From: an uncultured Gammaproteobacteria bacterium
Lineage (GTDB): Bacteria > Pseudomonadota > Gammaproteobacteria > Steroidobacterales > UBA11654
DNA length: 64,000 bases
Assembly (NCBI GenBank): GCA_937801655.1
Contig: CALMWC010000012.1
Coordinates: forward strand, 1 to 64,000
Reading direction: 5' to 3'
Part shown: positions 41,499 through 53,349 of the stretch, piece after piece
Position numbering within the stretch: the stretch's first letter is position 1
Layout: each line of letters begins with the position of its first letter
Notes under the pieces: model-generated
Told to the model about the DNA's origin: nothing
Databases searched by the model: none
Seen by the model: the letters and a program-made list of their open reading frames with translations, nothing else
Program-made: the position numbers and the translations under genes

Positions 41499-42815
41499 AT
41501 GAAAGTATTTGGAACAGACGGAATTCGAGGAAAAGTTGGCGATCATCCAATGACTGTCTCTTTTACTTCTGCTTTTGCAAGTGCTATTTCTGCAGTACTT
41601 GCACCAACTGGTGGAAAAGTTGTTATTGGTAAAGACACAAGAAGATCAGGCTATATGTTTGAATCTTCATTGGAATCAGCGTTTGTTGCCTCAGGTTTAG
41701 ATGTTGTATTACTAGGCCCTCTTCCTTCTCCAGCTATTGCCATCTATACGAAACAAACAGATGCAAATTTTGGGATTATTATAACTGCTTCACACAATTC
41801 ATTTGAATACAACGGCATTAAAATAATCAATAGTAATGGTGAAAAAATTGATTCCCAGCTAGAAACTGAAATTGAAAAAAAACTACTAGATGAACCAATT
41901 ACAAAAACATCAGAAAAAATAGGAAAAGCATCTAGATCTGCAGATTCTAGAGACATGTATGAGTCTTTTCTAACAAATATATTTAATCATAAAAGAACAC
42001 TCACTGATATTAAAGTAGTACTGGATTGTTCTAATGGAGCAGCCTATAAAGTGGCTCCAAGTATTCTTTCTAAACTGGGTGCTGAAATTATTCCAATAGC
42101 CTGTTCTCCTAATGGATTTAATATCAATAAAAATTGTGGTTCAACAAATCCTGAAAACATAATGAACACTGTCAAAGCCTTAAATGCTGATTTAGGTATT
42201 GCTTTAGATGGAGATGCTGACAGAATTCTCCTTATAGACGAGCATGGTCAATGCCTAGATGGCGATCAAATACTCTACATGTTGGCAATGATTAATAAGG
42301 AGAAACCGAATTTCAACTCTAAAGTTGTTGGAACAATACTTACCAACTCAGGTCTTGAATCATCATTAAATGATCAAAATATACAGTTATATAGATCGGA
42401 TGTTGGCGACAAGAATGTTGTAGATATGATGAAAAAAACTGGATCAATTATTGGTGGTGAAACATCAGGTCACATTATTAATTCTGAATATTCACCCACT
42501 GGAGATGGCCTTCTAACTGCATTATTGATTCTAAAAGATATGGTAGAAAACAACAGAAAGACTGAAGATCTTCTGTCCGGATTATCTCTTCTGCATCAAT
42601 TCAATGAAAACATAAAGATTGAAGAAAAAAGTATTAGTCAATCATTGATTCATGAAGTGAATAATAAAGCTTCAGAGATGCTTGAACAAGGAAGAGTAAT
42701 CATTAGGATGTCTGGTACAGAACCTATTATAAGGGTTACAATAGAATCAAATAATCAAGATCACTTTAAGGATATATTTAATTACATTACAACAGAACTA
42801 AATTCCAATGGATAA
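41499..42815 (+). CDS. glmM: phosphoglucosamine mutase
   Basis: FGTDGIRGKVG, ITASHN, DGDADR, GETSGH. Confidence 0.97.
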   Translation: MKVFGTDGIRGKVGDHPMTVSFTSAFASAISAVLAPTGGKVVIGKDTRRSGYMFESSLESAFVASGLDVVLLGPLPSPAIAIYTKQTDANFGIIITASHNSFEYNGIKIINSNGEKIDSQLETEIEKKLLDEPITKTSEKIGKASRSADSRDMYESFLTNIFNHKRTLTDIKVVLDCSNGAAYKVAPSILSKLGAEIIPIACSPNGFNINKNCGSTNPENIMNTVKALNADLGIALDGDADRILLIDEHGQCLDGDQILYMLAMINKEKPNFNSKVVGTILTNSGLESSLNDQNIQLYRSDVGDKNVVDMMKKTGSIIGGETSGHIINSEYSPTGDGLLTALLILKDMVENNRKTEDLLSGLSLLHQFNENIKIEEKSISQSLIHEVNNKASEMLEQGRVIIRMSGTEPIIRVTIESNNQDHFKDIFNYITTELNSNG

Positions 42816-43572
42816 TATATATATTGTGGCAAATTGGAAGATGAATGGGGATAATATCTTCAATCGTGATTTACTTTCTTTGATAGAAAGAAACAGTATT
42901 GTTAGTGATTCTTCTCATATGATTGTTTGTCCTCCAATGCCTTATCTTCATCAAGTCAATAACCAAAAATCATCCTACATGATGCTTGGAGCTCAAGATA
43001 TTTCTCAATATGATAACGGTGCATATACAGGGGAGACTTCTGGAACAATGCTTGCAGATTTAAATATCGAATACGTCATAATTGGTCATTCTGAAAGAAG
43101 GGAACTATACAATGAAGACAATAGTGTTATCAAGGATAAGTTCTCTAAAGCTATAGAAAATAATATTAAACCTATATTGTGCATTGGTGAAACCATAGAA
43201 CATCGGAATAGTGGCCAAACATTTGATTATATCCATGCACAAATAGACGCTATTATTAGTAATAATAAATTAGATAATTTAAAAGACTTAATAATTGCGT
43301 ATGAACCTATTTGGGCTATTGGAACTGGTCAAACAGCAACTCCAGAAATTGCAGAAGAAGTGCATGCTTATATCAGAAATATACTATTAAATACTGATTC
43401 AAACTTAGCTGCTAATACACCCATACTTTATGGTGGGAGTGTTAATAGTGAAAATGCTGAAAAACTCTTTAGAATGGAAAATATAAATGGAGCTCTAATA
43501 GGCGGTGCTTCATTAAAAGCTGATGAGTTTTCAAAAATTTATAACATAGCAGGAGAACTAACAAATGAATAA
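42808..43572 (+). CDS. tpiA: triosephosphate isomerase
   Basis: VANWKMNG, IIGHSERRE, AYEPIWAIGTGQTAT, LIGGASL. Confidence 0.98.
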   Translation: MDNIYIVANWKMNGDNIFNRDLLSLIERNSIVSDSSHMIVCPPMPYLHQVNNQKSSYMMLGAQDISQYDNGAYTGETSGTMLADLNIEYVIIGHSERRELYNEDNSVIKDKFSKAIENNIKPILCIGETIEHRNSGQTFDYIHAQIDAIISNNKLDNLKDLIIAYEPIWAIGTGQTATPEIAEEVHAYIRNILLNTDSNLAANTPILYGGSVNSENAEKLFRMENINGALIGGASLKADEFSKIYNIAGELTNE

Positions 43573-43903
43573 TATTACTTCTATTTTACTAAGCTTTCAT
43601 GTGATAGTTGCAATCCTTATTGTGATATTGATTTTAATGCAAAAAGGAAAAGGGGCTGATATGGGATCAGCTTTTGGTGGAGGTTCATCAGGCAGTGTAT
43701 TTGGTTCTAAAGGATCAGCAAACTTCTTATCCAGAACTACAGCTGTACTTGCTACTCTTTTCTTTGCAACCAGTTTGACACTTGCATATTTTAATAAAGG
43801 GACAGTGGATAACACTAGTGTATTGGATCAAATTAATGATAGCACCATTATTATTGAAAGTGACGAACCATCACTTCTCAAATCACCTATAATTCCAGAC
43901 TAA
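43565..43903 (+). CDS. secG: preprotein translocase subunit SecG
   Basis: LILMQKGKGADMGSAFGGGSSGSVFGSKGSANFLSR. Confidence 0.96.
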   Translation: MNNITSILLSFHVIVAILIVILILMQKGKGADMGSAFGGGSSGSVFGSKGSANFLSRTTAVLATLFFATSLTLAYFNKGTVDNTSVLDQINDSTIIIESDEPSLLKSPIIPD

Positions 43904-43912
43904 ATATATTAA

Positions 43913-43998
43913 GCCGATGTGGTGGAATCTGGTAGACACGCTGTCTTGAGGGGGCAGTAGCGAAAGCTGTGCCGGTTCGAGTCCGGCCATCGGCACCA
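43913..43998 (+). tRNA. tRNA-Leu (anticodon GAG), CCA encoded
   Basis: GCCGATG acceptor, anticodon loop CTTGAGG, T-arm GCCGGTTCGAGTCCGGC, 3' CATCGGCACCA. Confidence 0.95.
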
Positions 43999-44201
43999 AC
44001 GTTTATTAATAGCAAGATTCAAGCCATATAATTATATTTTTATAGTTATAAACAGGATATCCACATATCTCTGATTTAATTGATCTTTTTTATTAGATTC
44101 TCAATGCTAAGTATTTGATTATATATATTTTCTTTTTATTAAAAGCTGATACAATACGATTGCTTTCGGGGGATTATTAATTAGGTTTTTTGTAGAAACA
44201 T

Positions 44202-44528
44202 ATGCTCGAGAATTACCTACCAGTATTAATATTTTTAGCAGTAGCCGCCACCTTAGGTCTTCTATTGCTAACACTCGGTTTTCTTCTTGGAAAAGGAGAA
44301 AAGTCCGATGCCAAACTGTCTCCTTATGAATGTGGCTTTGACGAGTTTGAAGATGCAAGAATTCCTTTTGATGTTAGATACTATCTTGTAGCTATACTTT
44401 TCATAATTTTTGATCTAGAAATTGCTTTTTTATTTCCATGGGCAATAGCTCTTAAATTTATTGGTCCTATTGGTCTCATCTCAATGATTGTCTTTCTTAT
44501 GTGTTTTAGTAATTGGATTTATCTATGA
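44202..44528 (+). CDS. nuoA: NADH-quinone oxidoreductase subunit A
   Basis: [40 protein letters not shown]. Confidence 0.96.
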   Translation: MLENYLPVLIFLAVAATLGLLLLTLGFLLGKGEKSDAKLSPYECGFDEFEDARIPFDVRYYLVAILFIIFDLEIAFLFPWAIALKFIGPIGLISMIVFLMCFSNWIYL

Positions 44529-44549
44529 ATGGAATAAAGGAGCACTAGA

Positions 44550-45047
44550 ATGGGATTAAATCAAGATAAAGACTTAATTGATGATCAAGGTCCAGGGTTT
44601 GTTGTCACATCTATTGATAAGCTTGTTAATTGGGCTAAATCTGGATCTGTCTGGCCAGTCACATTTGGATTAGCATGCTGTGCCATTGAAATGATGCATT
44701 CAGGTGCTTCACGATATGATACAGATAGATTTGGTGTTGTTTATCGACCCAGCCCAAGACAATCAGATGTCATGATAGTCGCTGGCACTCTTGTCAATAA
44801 AATGGCTCCAGCTCTTAGAAAAGTCTACGATCAGATGCCAGAACCTAAATGGGTCATTTCAATGGGATCCTGTGCAAATGGAGGTGGCTATTACCATCAT
44901 TCGTATTCTGTTGTGAGAGGATGTGATCAGATTATACCAGTGGATATTTATGTGCCAGGCTGCCCGCCTACAGCTGAAGCATTGATCAACGGCATCATAG
45001 AACTTAAAAATAAAATAAAGAAAGAAGAGTCCATAATTCGTGGATAA
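44550..45047 (+). CDS. nuoB: NADH-quinone oxidoreductase subunit B
   Basis: [40 protein letters not shown]. Confidence 0.98.
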   Translation: MGLNQDKDLIDDQGPGFVVTSIDKLVNWAKSGSVWPVTFGLACCAIEMMHSGASRYDTDRFGVVYRPSPRQSDVMIVAGTLVNKMAPALRKVYDQMPEPKWVISMGSCANGGGYYHHSYSVVRGCDQIIPVDIYVPGCPPTAEALINGIIELKNKIKKEESIIRG

Positions 45048-45696
45048 TCAAACATTAATTAATTGCCTAAAAGATAAGCTTGTAGGCTTTGATATTCAAT
45101 ATTCTGAATCAAATGATTCCGTAACTATTGAAGTAAATAAAACCAACATTGTTGAGATTTGCAAAATACTAAAATCAGAATCATCACTTTTATTCAATAT
45201 GTTGATAGATGTTTGTGCCATTGATTATCTTGCCTATGGTGATGCTGATTGGAAAACATTAGATGCAACAAATACGGGTTTCTCACGAGCTGTTAAAAAA
45301 ACTATTATTCCTGACCCTGATGAACATTATGATGAAAAAAGATTTGGTATTTTTTATCAATTACTATCAATAGAAAATAACATAAGATTATCCATCTCTA
45401 CTTTTACTGGAAGTGATAACCCGCCAACCATTGATTCTGTTAATGGAATCTGGAACTCTGCTAATTGGTTTGAACGTGAAGCTTTCGATCTCATGGGCAT
45501 TCAATTTAAAGGTCATCCTGATCTTAGAAGAATACTCACAGATTATGGATTCATTGGTCACCCGTTTAGAAAGGATTTCCCAACGAATGGAAATCTAGAA
45601 GTTATTTATGATGAAGATCAAGAAAAAGTCATTTATAAACCCGTGTCTATAACCACACGACCCGGTGTTCCCAGAATAATACGAAAAGATAAATGA
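45040..45696 (+). CDS. nuoC: NADH-quinone oxidoreductase subunit C
   Basis: [39 protein letters not shown]. Confidence 0.97.
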   Translation: MDNQTLINCLKDKLVGFDIQYSESNDSVTIEVNKTNIVEICKILKSESSLLFNMLIDVCAIDYLAYGDADWKTLDATNTGFSRAVKKTIIPDPDEHYDEKRFGIFYQLLSIENNIRLSISTFTGSDNPPTIDSVNGIWNSANWFEREAFDLMGIQFKGHPDLRRILTDYGFIGHPFRKDFPTNGNLEVIYDEDQEKVIYKPVSITTRPGVPRIIRKDK

Positions 45697-46943
45697 CATC
45701 AAATAATTTAAAACTTAATTTTGGACCGCAACACCCAGCTGCACATGGAGTCATGCGTTTGGTCATGGAAATGGATGGTGAAGTCGTTGTTGGTTTAGAT
45801 CCACATATTGGATTGCTCCATAGGGGAACTGAAAAACTGGCTGAAATCAAACCATTTAATCACTCCATTGGTTACATGGATCGAATGGATTATGTTTCCA
45901 TGATGTGTTGTGAGCACCCATATATACTGGCCATAGAAAAACTTCTTGATGTCACTCCACCTTTAAGAGCTCAGTATATTAGAGTAATGTTTGATGAAAT
46001 AACACGAATACTAAATCATTTACTTTGGCTTGGTTGTCATGGTCTTGATATTGGAGCTATGGCTCTTTTTTTATATTGTTTTAGAGAACGTGAAGATCTT
46101 CTGGATTGCTATGAAGCTGTTTCAGGTGCAAGAATGCATGCTACTTATTATCGTCCAGGAGGAGTCTATAGAGATTTACCCGATTCTATGCCTAAATATA
46201 AAGCTAATAAGTATATCTCTGAAAAAAAGGTAAAAAAACTCAACTACAACAGGGATGGATCCTTGCTAGATTTTATTAAAGATTTCACTGATCGATTTCC
46301 AAGTCATGTGGATGAATATGAAACATTGCTTACAGACAATCGTATATGGAAACAACGAACTGTGGACATTGGAATCGTCACACCTGAGAGAGCCATACAA
46401 TTAGGATTCACAGGTGCAATGCTTCGTGGTTCAGGAATTGCATGGGATTTAAGAAGAAAACAACCTTATGAAGTTTATAACGAGCTTGACTTTAAAATAC
46501 CCGTTGGTGTTAACGGTGACTGTTACGATCGTTATTTGGTTAGAGTAGAGGAAATGAGACAATCAAATCTCATCATTCAACAGTGCATAAAATGGCTGGA
46601 GGATAATCCTGGTCCAGTTATGATCGATGACAATAAGTTAGCAACACCGAAAAGATCATCAATGAAGCATGATATGGAATCTTTAATTTATCACTTTAAG
46701 CTCTTCACAGAAGGCTATTCTGTACCAGAGGGAAATGTCTATACAGCGATAGAACATCCCAAAGGTGAATTCGGTGTTTTTTTAATGTCAGATGGAGCAA
46801 ACAAACCTTATCGTCTTAAGATTAGAGCACCAAGCTTCCCTCATCTTGCAGCAATAAGTGAAATGTCAAAAGGCCATATGTTGGCTGATGTGGTTTCAAT
46901 TATTGGAACTTTAGATGTGGTATTCGGTGAAATTGATAGATAA
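45693..46943 (+). CDS. nuoD: NADH-quinone oxidoreductase subunit D
   Basis: [34 protein letters not shown]. Confidence 0.98.
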   Translation: MTSNNLKLNFGPQHPAAHGVMRLVMEMDGEVVVGLDPHIGLLHRGTEKLAEIKPFNHSIGYMDRMDYVSMMCCEHPYILAIEKLLDVTPPLRAQYIRVMFDEITRILNHLLWLGCHGLDIGAMALFLYCFREREDLLDCYEAVSGARMHATYYRPGGVYRDLPDSMPKYKANKYISEKKVKKLNYNRDGSLLDFIKDFTDRFPSHVDEYETLLTDNRIWKQRTVDIGIVTPERAIQLGFTGAMLRGSGIAWDLRRKQPYEVYNELDFKIPVGVNGDCYDRYLVRVEEMRQSNLIIQQCIKWLEDNPGPVMIDDNKLATPKRSSMKHDMESLIYHFKLFTEGYSVPEGNVYTAIEHPKGEFGVFLMSDGANKPYRLKIRAPSFPHLAAISEMSKGHMLADVVSIIGTLDVVFGEIDR

Positions 46944-46948
46944 ATGTT

Positions 46949-47446
46949 ATGGATAATTTACTGCCTAAAAATATTACTAATACCATTGATCATTGGATAC
47001 AAAAGTTCCCACAAGGTAAACAGAGATCTGCTATTATTGCCGCTCTTCATGCTGTGCAACACCATAATAATGGTTTCTTGACTAATGATCTATTGAATCA
47101 AGTAGCAGAATACATAAACATTCCTAAAATGAACGTCTATGAGGTGGCTACTTTCTATTCAATGTTTCAAACCCAACCAGTGGGCAAACATGAGATAGCA
47201 GTCTGTAATAATATTTCTTGCATGTTAAGGGGCTCCGATGAAATCATCTCTCATATTGAAAACAAACTAAACATTAGTCTTGGTGAATCAACATCGGATG
47301 ATAATATTTTCTTAAAAAAAGAAGAAGAATGCCTTGCAGCATGTACAGGGGCTCCGATGATGATGGTGGATCATGTCTATATAGAAAATCTGACAATTGA
47401 AAAAGTTGATGAAGTTTTAGAGCGTTTGAAAAAAAATAATGACTGA
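46949..47446 (+). CDS. nuoE: NADH-quinone oxidoreductase subunit E
   Basis: VYEVATFYSMF, CNNISCMLRG, ECLAACTGAPMM. Confidence 0.96.
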   Translation: MDNLLPKNITNTIDHWIQKFPQGKQRSAIIAALHAVQHHNNGFLTNDLLNQVAEYINIPKMNVYEVATFYSMFQTQPVGKHEIAVCNNISCMLRGSDEIISHIENKLNISLGESTSDDNIFLKKEEECLAACTGAPMMMVDHVYIENLTIEKVDEVLERLKKNND

Positions 47447-48725
47447 AATAAATAAAGTAATATTTTCAAATCATGAGGATGCAGCATCTGCATCAATTGA
47501 AAAATATATTAGTAGTGGTGGCTATAGTGCATGGAAGAAAATTATCCAATCATCCGATCAAACTAAAGCTAGAGAATACATCATCAATGAAGTTAAAGCT
47601 TCTGGTCTAAGAGGCAGAGGAGGAGCTGGATTCCCTACAGGAAAAAAATGGAGCTTTATGCCTAATTCAGGAAAACAACAATACATAGTTTGTAATTCTG
47701 ATGAGAGTGAACCAGGAACATGTCATGATAGAGAAATTTTACAGCGCAACCCACATGCACTTATAGAAGGCATGGCAATTGGGGGTTTTGCTATCAATGC
47801 TACAGTTGGTTATAACTATGTAAGAGGGGAATTCATCGGTGATTGTTACCCTCAGATAGAGAAGTCCTTAGAAGAAGCATATGAATACGGCCTTCTTGGA
47901 AAAAATATACTCAGTTCTAGTATTAACTTTGATTTATACAATTATCTTGGAGCAGGAGCCTACATATGTGGAGAAGAGACAGGCTTACTTGAATCTTTAG
48001 AAGGGAAACAAGGAAAACCAAGATTCAAACCACCATTCCCAGCAAATTATGGTCTCTATGGGGCACCTACAACAGTTAATAACACTCAAACTCTTGCAAC
48101 AATTCCTAAAATTATAGAAAAAGGTGCTGAATGGTACTCATCAATGGGTACTGAAAAATCTCCAGGAACAATAATATTTTCTGTGTCAGGACATATAAAC
48201 AAGCCAGGTAATTATGAGTTACCACTCGGTATATCCTTCAATGAATTGATGGATATTTCTGGTGGTATTATCGATGGCAAGAAACTCAAAGCTGTGATTC
48301 CTGGTGGATCTTCAACAAAAGTTCTCCCTGCAGATATTATCTCCAAATGCACTATGGACTATGAATCACTTGAAGAAGCTGGTTCAGCATTGGGTACTGG
48401 TGCCGTTGTTGTGATGGCTGAGGGTACTTGTATGGTTGAAATGCTCAAACGAATTTCTAGGTTTTATTATGCGGAGAGCTGTGGTCAGTGCACCCCTTGC
48501 AGAGAAGGAACTGGATGGCTTTACCGTATACTTTTACGAATCACTGAAGGACGTGGTCAAGAGACTGATATCAATCTACTAATCGATGTAGCCAATCGAA
48601 TTGAGGGCAATACTATATGTGCTTTTGGTGATGCATCCGCTTGGCCTGTTCAGAGTTTTCTACATCATTACTTTGAAGAATTTGAATTCATGATTAAAAA
48701 TAAAGGTAAATCTAAGGCAGCTTAG
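47439..48725 (+). CDS. nuoF: NADH-quinone oxidoreductase subunit F
   Basis: GLRGRGGAGFPTGKKWSFM, ESCGQCTPCREGTGW. Confidence 0.98.
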   Translation: MTEINKVIFSNHEDAASASIEKYISSGGYSAWKKIIQSSDQTKAREYIINEVKASGLRGRGGAGFPTGKKWSFMPNSGKQQYIVCNSDESEPGTCHDREILQRNPHALIEGMAIGGFAINATVGYNYVRGEFIGDCYPQIEKSLEEAYEYGLLGKNILSSSINFDLYNYLGAGAYICGEETGLLESLEGKQGKPRFKPPFPANYGLYGAPTTVNNTQTLATIPKIIEKGAEWYSSMGTEKSPGTIIFSVSGHINKPGNYELPLGISFNELMDISGGIIDGKKLKAVIPGGSSTKVLPADIISKCTMDYESLEEAGSALGTGAVVVMAEGTCMVEMLKRISRFYYAESCGQCTPCREGTGWLYRILLRITEGRGQETDINLLIDVANRIEGNTICAFGDASAWPVQSFLHHYFEEFEFMIKNKGKSKAA

Positions 48726-48727
48726 TT

Positions 48728-50887
48728 ATGACTGAAAAAAAAGTAAACATTACTATCGACGGTATAGAGCATTCAGTAGAACAAGATCAAATGCTAATTG
48801 AAGTTACTGATCAATTAGGTGTCTATATACCACGTTTTTGTTATCACAAGAAACTATCAATTGCTGCTAATTGTAGGATGTGTCTTGTTGAAGAAGAGCA
48901 TACTAAGAATGCAATACCAGCTTGTGCAACTCCTGTAAGCGAAGGAATGGTGATTAAAACTAAATCGAAAAACTCTCAAACAGCTCAACAAGCTACTATG
49001 GAATTTTTACTTATCAATCATCCTCTTGATTGCCCAATATGCGATCAGGGTGGTGAGTGTGAATTACAAGACCTGGCTTATCTTTATGGTAAGAACAGTT
49101 CAAGGTTTGATATTCAAAAACAAACCAAACCAAATGATAATCTTGGTCCATTAATTTCGACGGATATGTCACGATGCATAATGTGTACGAGATGTGTTCG
49201 CTTTGGAACTGAAGTTGCTGGCCTGCCTGAAATTGGAACCATGGGTAGAGGTGAATCCTCGACCATAAGCACCTTTGTTGAATCATCAATTGACCATGAA
49301 TTATCAGGCAATATCATAGACCTCTGTCCAGTAGGTGCACTCAACAATAAACCATATCGATACACGGATAGAACTTGGGAGTTGGATCAAATTGACAGCA
49401 TATCTCCTCATGATTGTGCCGGTAGCAACATCTATTTACATGTTAAAAATAATCTGATTAAGAGAGTAGTACCAAAAGTAAATGAAAGTATAAATGAAAC
49501 TTGGATCTCTGATCGCGACCGATTTGCTTTTGATGGTATCTACAGTGAAGACAGAGCTAATCATCCTCTTGTAAGAAAAAATAATGAACTGACTCATATT
49601 AGTCAGAATGAAGGAATCAGTATGCTCATAGATAAACTTCAAGCCATAAAAGATAAAAATAGCATTTCAGCCTTAATTTCTCCTGCATCTTCTTTTGAGG
49701 AGCAACTTTTATTTTCTCATCTTATGGCAGAGAATCAAGTCAGCAACATTGATCATCGTGTCAATCAAATTGATTTCTCTGGTGATGCTCTCGACCCATT
49801 GTTTCCATCACTGAATATTCCATTAAATGAAATAAAAGATATGGATTCAATACTTATAATTGGATCAACAATCCGAAAAGAAACTCCCATCATTGCTCAC
49901 TGGATTAAGAAAGCAGCAGATCGTAATTGTGAAATTAATATCATCAATCATTCACTTGATGAATATCATTTTCCTATAGAGAATTACCTACTCAGTGAAA
50001 CCTCACTTATTGCAGAGAATACAGGTCTTATAGTCAAAGCAGCATTGTCACTAATGAATAAAGAATTTCCTGACCACATACTAGAGCATCTGAGTAAACT
50101 TAAAGAACCATCCCCGGCACACATTAAGACCGCTAACTCATTGATAGGTAAAAAATCATTTGTGATATCAGGTTTGGTTGCTAGAAATAACAAATATTAT
50201 TCTCTAATTAGAAGTTATATTGACATTTTATCATCAATGACAGACTCCTCCAGTGGTGAAATTACATTCAGTGCTAACACTGCTGGGGCTTATATTAGTG
50301 GTTGTATTCCTCATCGCTCTTCGTTTGGTAGAACTAAAGATATAGGTTTGAATGCACTTCAAATATCAAATAATAATAATCAAATGCTTATTCTTTACAA
50401 TATAGAACCGGATGATTGCTTATTCAAAGATGAACTATGTAAGGCTATTGAGTCAGCTGAAACACTAGTGGTTTTTACGCCATTTATGAATGATTTTTTT
50501 AATGAGCATGCGGACATTGTAATCCCGATTAAAACTCCTTATGAAACCTGTGGAAGCTTTATTAATGCAACAGGAGTCTTGCAAAGTTTTAATCATGGTC
50601 TAGTGCAACAGAATTCTCTTCAATATAATCAAGACATTCTCTTTGATTCTCTAGATTATGCTAAGGCTGAACCATTGCCTTTTGAAGACATTATTAGCAA
50701 AACACAATTATTTATTGCTGAATCAAAAGCAAACATAAATCCTAATACTGAGTTGCCTTCGATTAATCCTATTGCAGATACCTTAGAGTGTTCGAATAAC
50801 TATAACCTTTACAATATTGATTCTATTGTTAGAAGATCTCAGCCTCTGCAATTGACCAAAGAATCTAAAATAGAACCAGAGTCATAG
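48728..50887 (+). CDS. nuoG: NADH-quinone oxidoreductase subunit G
   Basis: [46 protein letters not shown]. Confidence 0.97.
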   Translation: MTEKKVNITIDGIEHSVEQDQMLIEVTDQLGVYIPRFCYHKKLSIAANCRMCLVEEEHTKNAIPACATPVSEGMVIKTKSKNSQTAQQATMEFLLINHPLDCPICDQGGECELQDLAYLYGKNSSRFDIQKQTKPNDNLGPLISTDMSRCIMCTRCVRFGTEVAGLPEIGTMGRGESSTISTFVESSIDHELSGNIIDLCPVGALNNKPYRYTDRTWELDQIDSISPHDCAGSNIYLHVKNNLIKRVVPKVNESINETWISDRDRFAFDGIYSEDRANHPLVRKNNELTHISQNEGISMLIDKLQAIKDKNSISALISPASSFEEQLLFSHLMAENQVSNIDHRVNQIDFSGDALDPLFPSLNIPLNEIKDMDSILIIGSTIRKETPIIAHWIKKAADRNCEINIINHSLDEYHFPIENYLLSETSLIAENTGLIVKAALSLMNKEFPDHILEHLSKLKEPSPAHIKTANSLIGKKSFVISGLVARNNKYYSLIRSYIDILSSMTDSSSGEITFSANTAGAYISGCIPHRSSFGRTKDIGLNALQISNNNNQMLILYNIEPDDCLFKDELCKAIESAETLVVFTPFMNDFFNEHADIVIPIKTPYETCGSFINATGVLQSFNHGLVQQNSLQYNQDILFDSLDYAKAEPLPFEDIISKTQLFIAESKANINPNTELPSINPIADTLECSNNYNLYNIDSIVRRSQPLQLTKESKIEPES

Positions 50888-50889
50888 AA

Positions 50890-51960
50890 ATGAAAGAATT
50901 GATTACATCATTGTTCAGTACTTTAACAGTGCAACAAGTAACGTTAGTCATCTCTATTATAAATATCGTTATTGTCACTGCATCATTAATTCTTTTTGTA
51001 GTTTTTATGGTCTATTTTGAACGAAAAATCATGGGCTATATGCATGCAAGAATCGGTCCAAATAGAGTGGGGCCTAAAGGCATCTTTCAGTCACTTGCTG
51101 ATACCATTAAATTATTGTTTAAAGAAATCATCATTCCTGCAAAAGCAGACCGATTTATGTTTTTACTTGCTCCCTTGCTATTGCTAATACCAGCTATAGC
51201 AGCGTGGGCTGTAGTCCCCATGAACCCAGAGTTTCTTATTGCGGATATCAATGCAGGACTACTATATCTGCTAGCTCTTACTTCGTTTGGTGTTTATGGA
51301 GTGATTCTTGCTGGTTGGGCCTCAAATTCAAAATATGCATTTCTAGGCTCTATGAGAGCAGCAGCTCAAATGGTTGCCTATGAGATAGCAATGGGATTTG
51401 CATTGGTGGGTGTTTTAATGGCGGGTGGCAGCTTGAAGCTAGGAGCAATTGTTGCTGCACAATCAGGAGGCATTCAGAACTGGTTCTTTATACCTCTTTT
51501 CCCATTATTCATTGTCTATTTCATATCAGGAGTTGCTGAAACAAATAGACATCCTTTTGATGTAGCAGAGGGTGAAGCTGAAATCGTTGCTGGTTTTCAT
51601 GTTGAGTATTCGGGTGCTGCTTTTGCTATTTTCTTTCTTGCTGAATACATCAATATGGCTTTGATATCCATACTCACTGCAATCTTTTTTCTGGGTGGTT
51701 GGGAAAGTGTATTTTCTAATATTTCAATATTAGAAAACAGCGTTTTTAGCTTTTTAACCCAACCCAGTATTTTTTGGTTGCTAATTAAAACATTATTCTT
51801 CTTATTTGTATTTGTTTGGCTCAGGGCAACTTTTCCTAGATACAGATACGATCAATTGATGACCTTAGGTTGGAAAGTCTTGATACCAATTACTATTCTA
51901 TGGATTGGTGTTGAATGCATTATGTTTGTGATGGAAGTCGGTCCATGGAGTTCTATATGA
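50890..51960 (+). CDS. nuoH: NADH-quinone oxidoreductase subunit H
   Basis: [55 protein letters not shown]. Confidence 0.98.
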   Translation: MKELITSLFSTLTVQQVTLVISIINIVIVTASLILFVVFMVYFERKIMGYMHARIGPNRVGPKGIFQSLADTIKLLFKEIIIPAKADRFMFLLAPLLLLIPAIAAWAVVPMNPEFLIADINAGLLYLLALTSFGVYGVILAGWASNSKYAFLGSMRAAAQMVAYEIAMGFALVGVLMAGGSLKLGAIVAAQSGGIQNWFFIPLFPLFIVYFISGVAETNRHPFDVAEGEAEIVAGFHVEYSGAAFAIFFLAEYINMALISILTAIFFLGGWESVFSNISILENSVFSFLTQPSIFWLLIKTLFFLFVFVWLRATFPRYRYDQLMTLGWKVLIPITILWIGVECIMFVMEVGPWSSI

Positions 51961-52442
51961 ATATTAAGCACATAATCAAAACTCTCTCCATGATTGATTT
52001 AATCAAAGGATTTAACGTTACTTTGAAAGCACTCTTTAGAGAAAAAGTAACTATTCAATACCCAGAAGTTAAAACACCTTTATCCCCAAGATTCAGAGGA
52101 AAACTAGCACTCATGAGATATGACAATGGCGAAGAAAGATGCATTGCTTGCAAACTTTGTTCCGCAGTTTGTCCAGCTCAAGCAATCACAATTGAGTCTG
52201 AAGAAAGAAACGATGGGACCAGAAGAACTACAAAGTTTGAAATTGATGCGTTCAAATGTATTTATTGTGGTTTCTGTGAAGAAGCATGTCCTGTTGATTC
52301 TATCGTCGAGACTGACATCTTTGAGTATCACATGACAGAAAATCATCAGAGAATACAAACCAAAGAAATGTTGCTTGCTACTGGCGATGATTACAAGGAG
52401 CAAATAACTAAGAATAGGGCGAAGGATTCAAAGTATACATAA
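51957..52442 (+). CDS. nuoI: NADH-quinone oxidoreductase subunit I
   Basis: [35 protein letters not shown] at 51957 overlaps nuoH stop (ORF track starts at 51915). Confidence 0.96.
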   Translation: MNIKHIIKTLSMIDLIKGFNVTLKALFREKVTIQYPEVKTPLSPRFRGKLALMRYDNGEERCIACKLCSAVCPAQAITIESEERNDGTRRTTKFEIDAFKCIYCGFCEEACPVDSIVETDIFEYHMTENHQRIQTKEMLLATGDDYKEQITKNRAKDSKYT

Positions 52443-53041
52443 TGCTAAATGAAATAATATTCTATACTTTTTCTTCTATTTTAATCTGTGCAGCATTGGG
52501 CGTTATTCTTTTTAGAAATCCAGTATATTCAGCAGTTTCATTAATACTAAGTTTTATTACCAGTGCTTTTCTTTGGTTTTTATTGGAATCTGAGTTCTTA
52601 GCTCTTATTTTGATATTAGTTTATGTGGGTGCCGTCATGGTATTGTTTTTGTTTGTCATCATGATGCTTAACATTAATGAACAAAAAGCAAACTCAAAAT
52701 TCAATACAATCGCACCAATAGCACTGTTAATTGGACTGGTCATACTAGCTGAAATGATTACTCTTATTTGGATGAAATCTACTCAATTCAAAGAAACAAT
52801 AACTATAATTGCTGCTCCATCTTCTGAAAATAATACTCTTGAACTTGGAAAGTTACTTTTCTCTGAATACATTTATCCTTTTGAGATTGCTGGTTTTATC
52901 CTTTTACTCGGTATTATCATTTCTATTTCATTGACGCTTAGGACAAAAAAAGGTAAAAAAACGCAAATTATTTCAAAACAAATTGATATTGATCCCAGTA
53001 AAAGAGTTCAATTAGTTGACTTAGAGAGAGGAAAAAATTAG
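52442..53041 (+). CDS. nuoJ: NADH-quinone oxidoreductase subunit J
   Basis: NPVYSAVSLILSF, LVYVGAVMVLFLFVIMMLN. Confidence 0.96.
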   Translation: MLNEIIFYTFSSILICAALGVILFRNPVYSAVSLILSFITSAFLWFLLESEFLALILILVYVGAVMVLFLFVIMMLNINEQKANSKFNTIAPIALLIGLVILAEMITLIWMKSTQFKETITIIAAPSSENNTLELGKLLFSEYIYPFEIAGFILLLGIIISISLTLRTKKGKKTQIISKQIDIDPSKRVQLVDLERGKN

Positions 53042-53347
53042 ATGATAACTCTGCAATCTTATCTAACACTCTCAGCTATTTTGTTTGCTATTGGAATTAT
53101 TGGAATCATCATTAATAGAAAAAATATCATCATTATCCTAATGTGCTCAGAACTAATATTATTGGCTGTCAATTTCAATTTTGTAGCTTTTTCTTATTTC
53201 AATCAAGATTATACAGGACAAATATTTGTGTTCTTTATCTTAACAGTAGCAGCTGCAGAAGCAGCAATAGGATTAGCAATTTTGGTTACACTTTATCGGA
53301 ACAATGGATCAATTGATGTTCAGAATTTAACTGCCTTAAAAGAATAA
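53042..53347 (+). CDS. nuoK: NADH-quinone oxidoreductase subunit K
   Basis: [33 protein letters not shown]. Confidence 0.97.
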   Translation: MITLQSYLTLSAILFAIGIIGIIINRKNIIIILMCSELILLAVNFNFVAFSYFNQDYTGQIFVFFILTVAAAEAAIGLAILVTLYRNNGSIDVQNLTALKE

Positions 53348-53349
53348 AT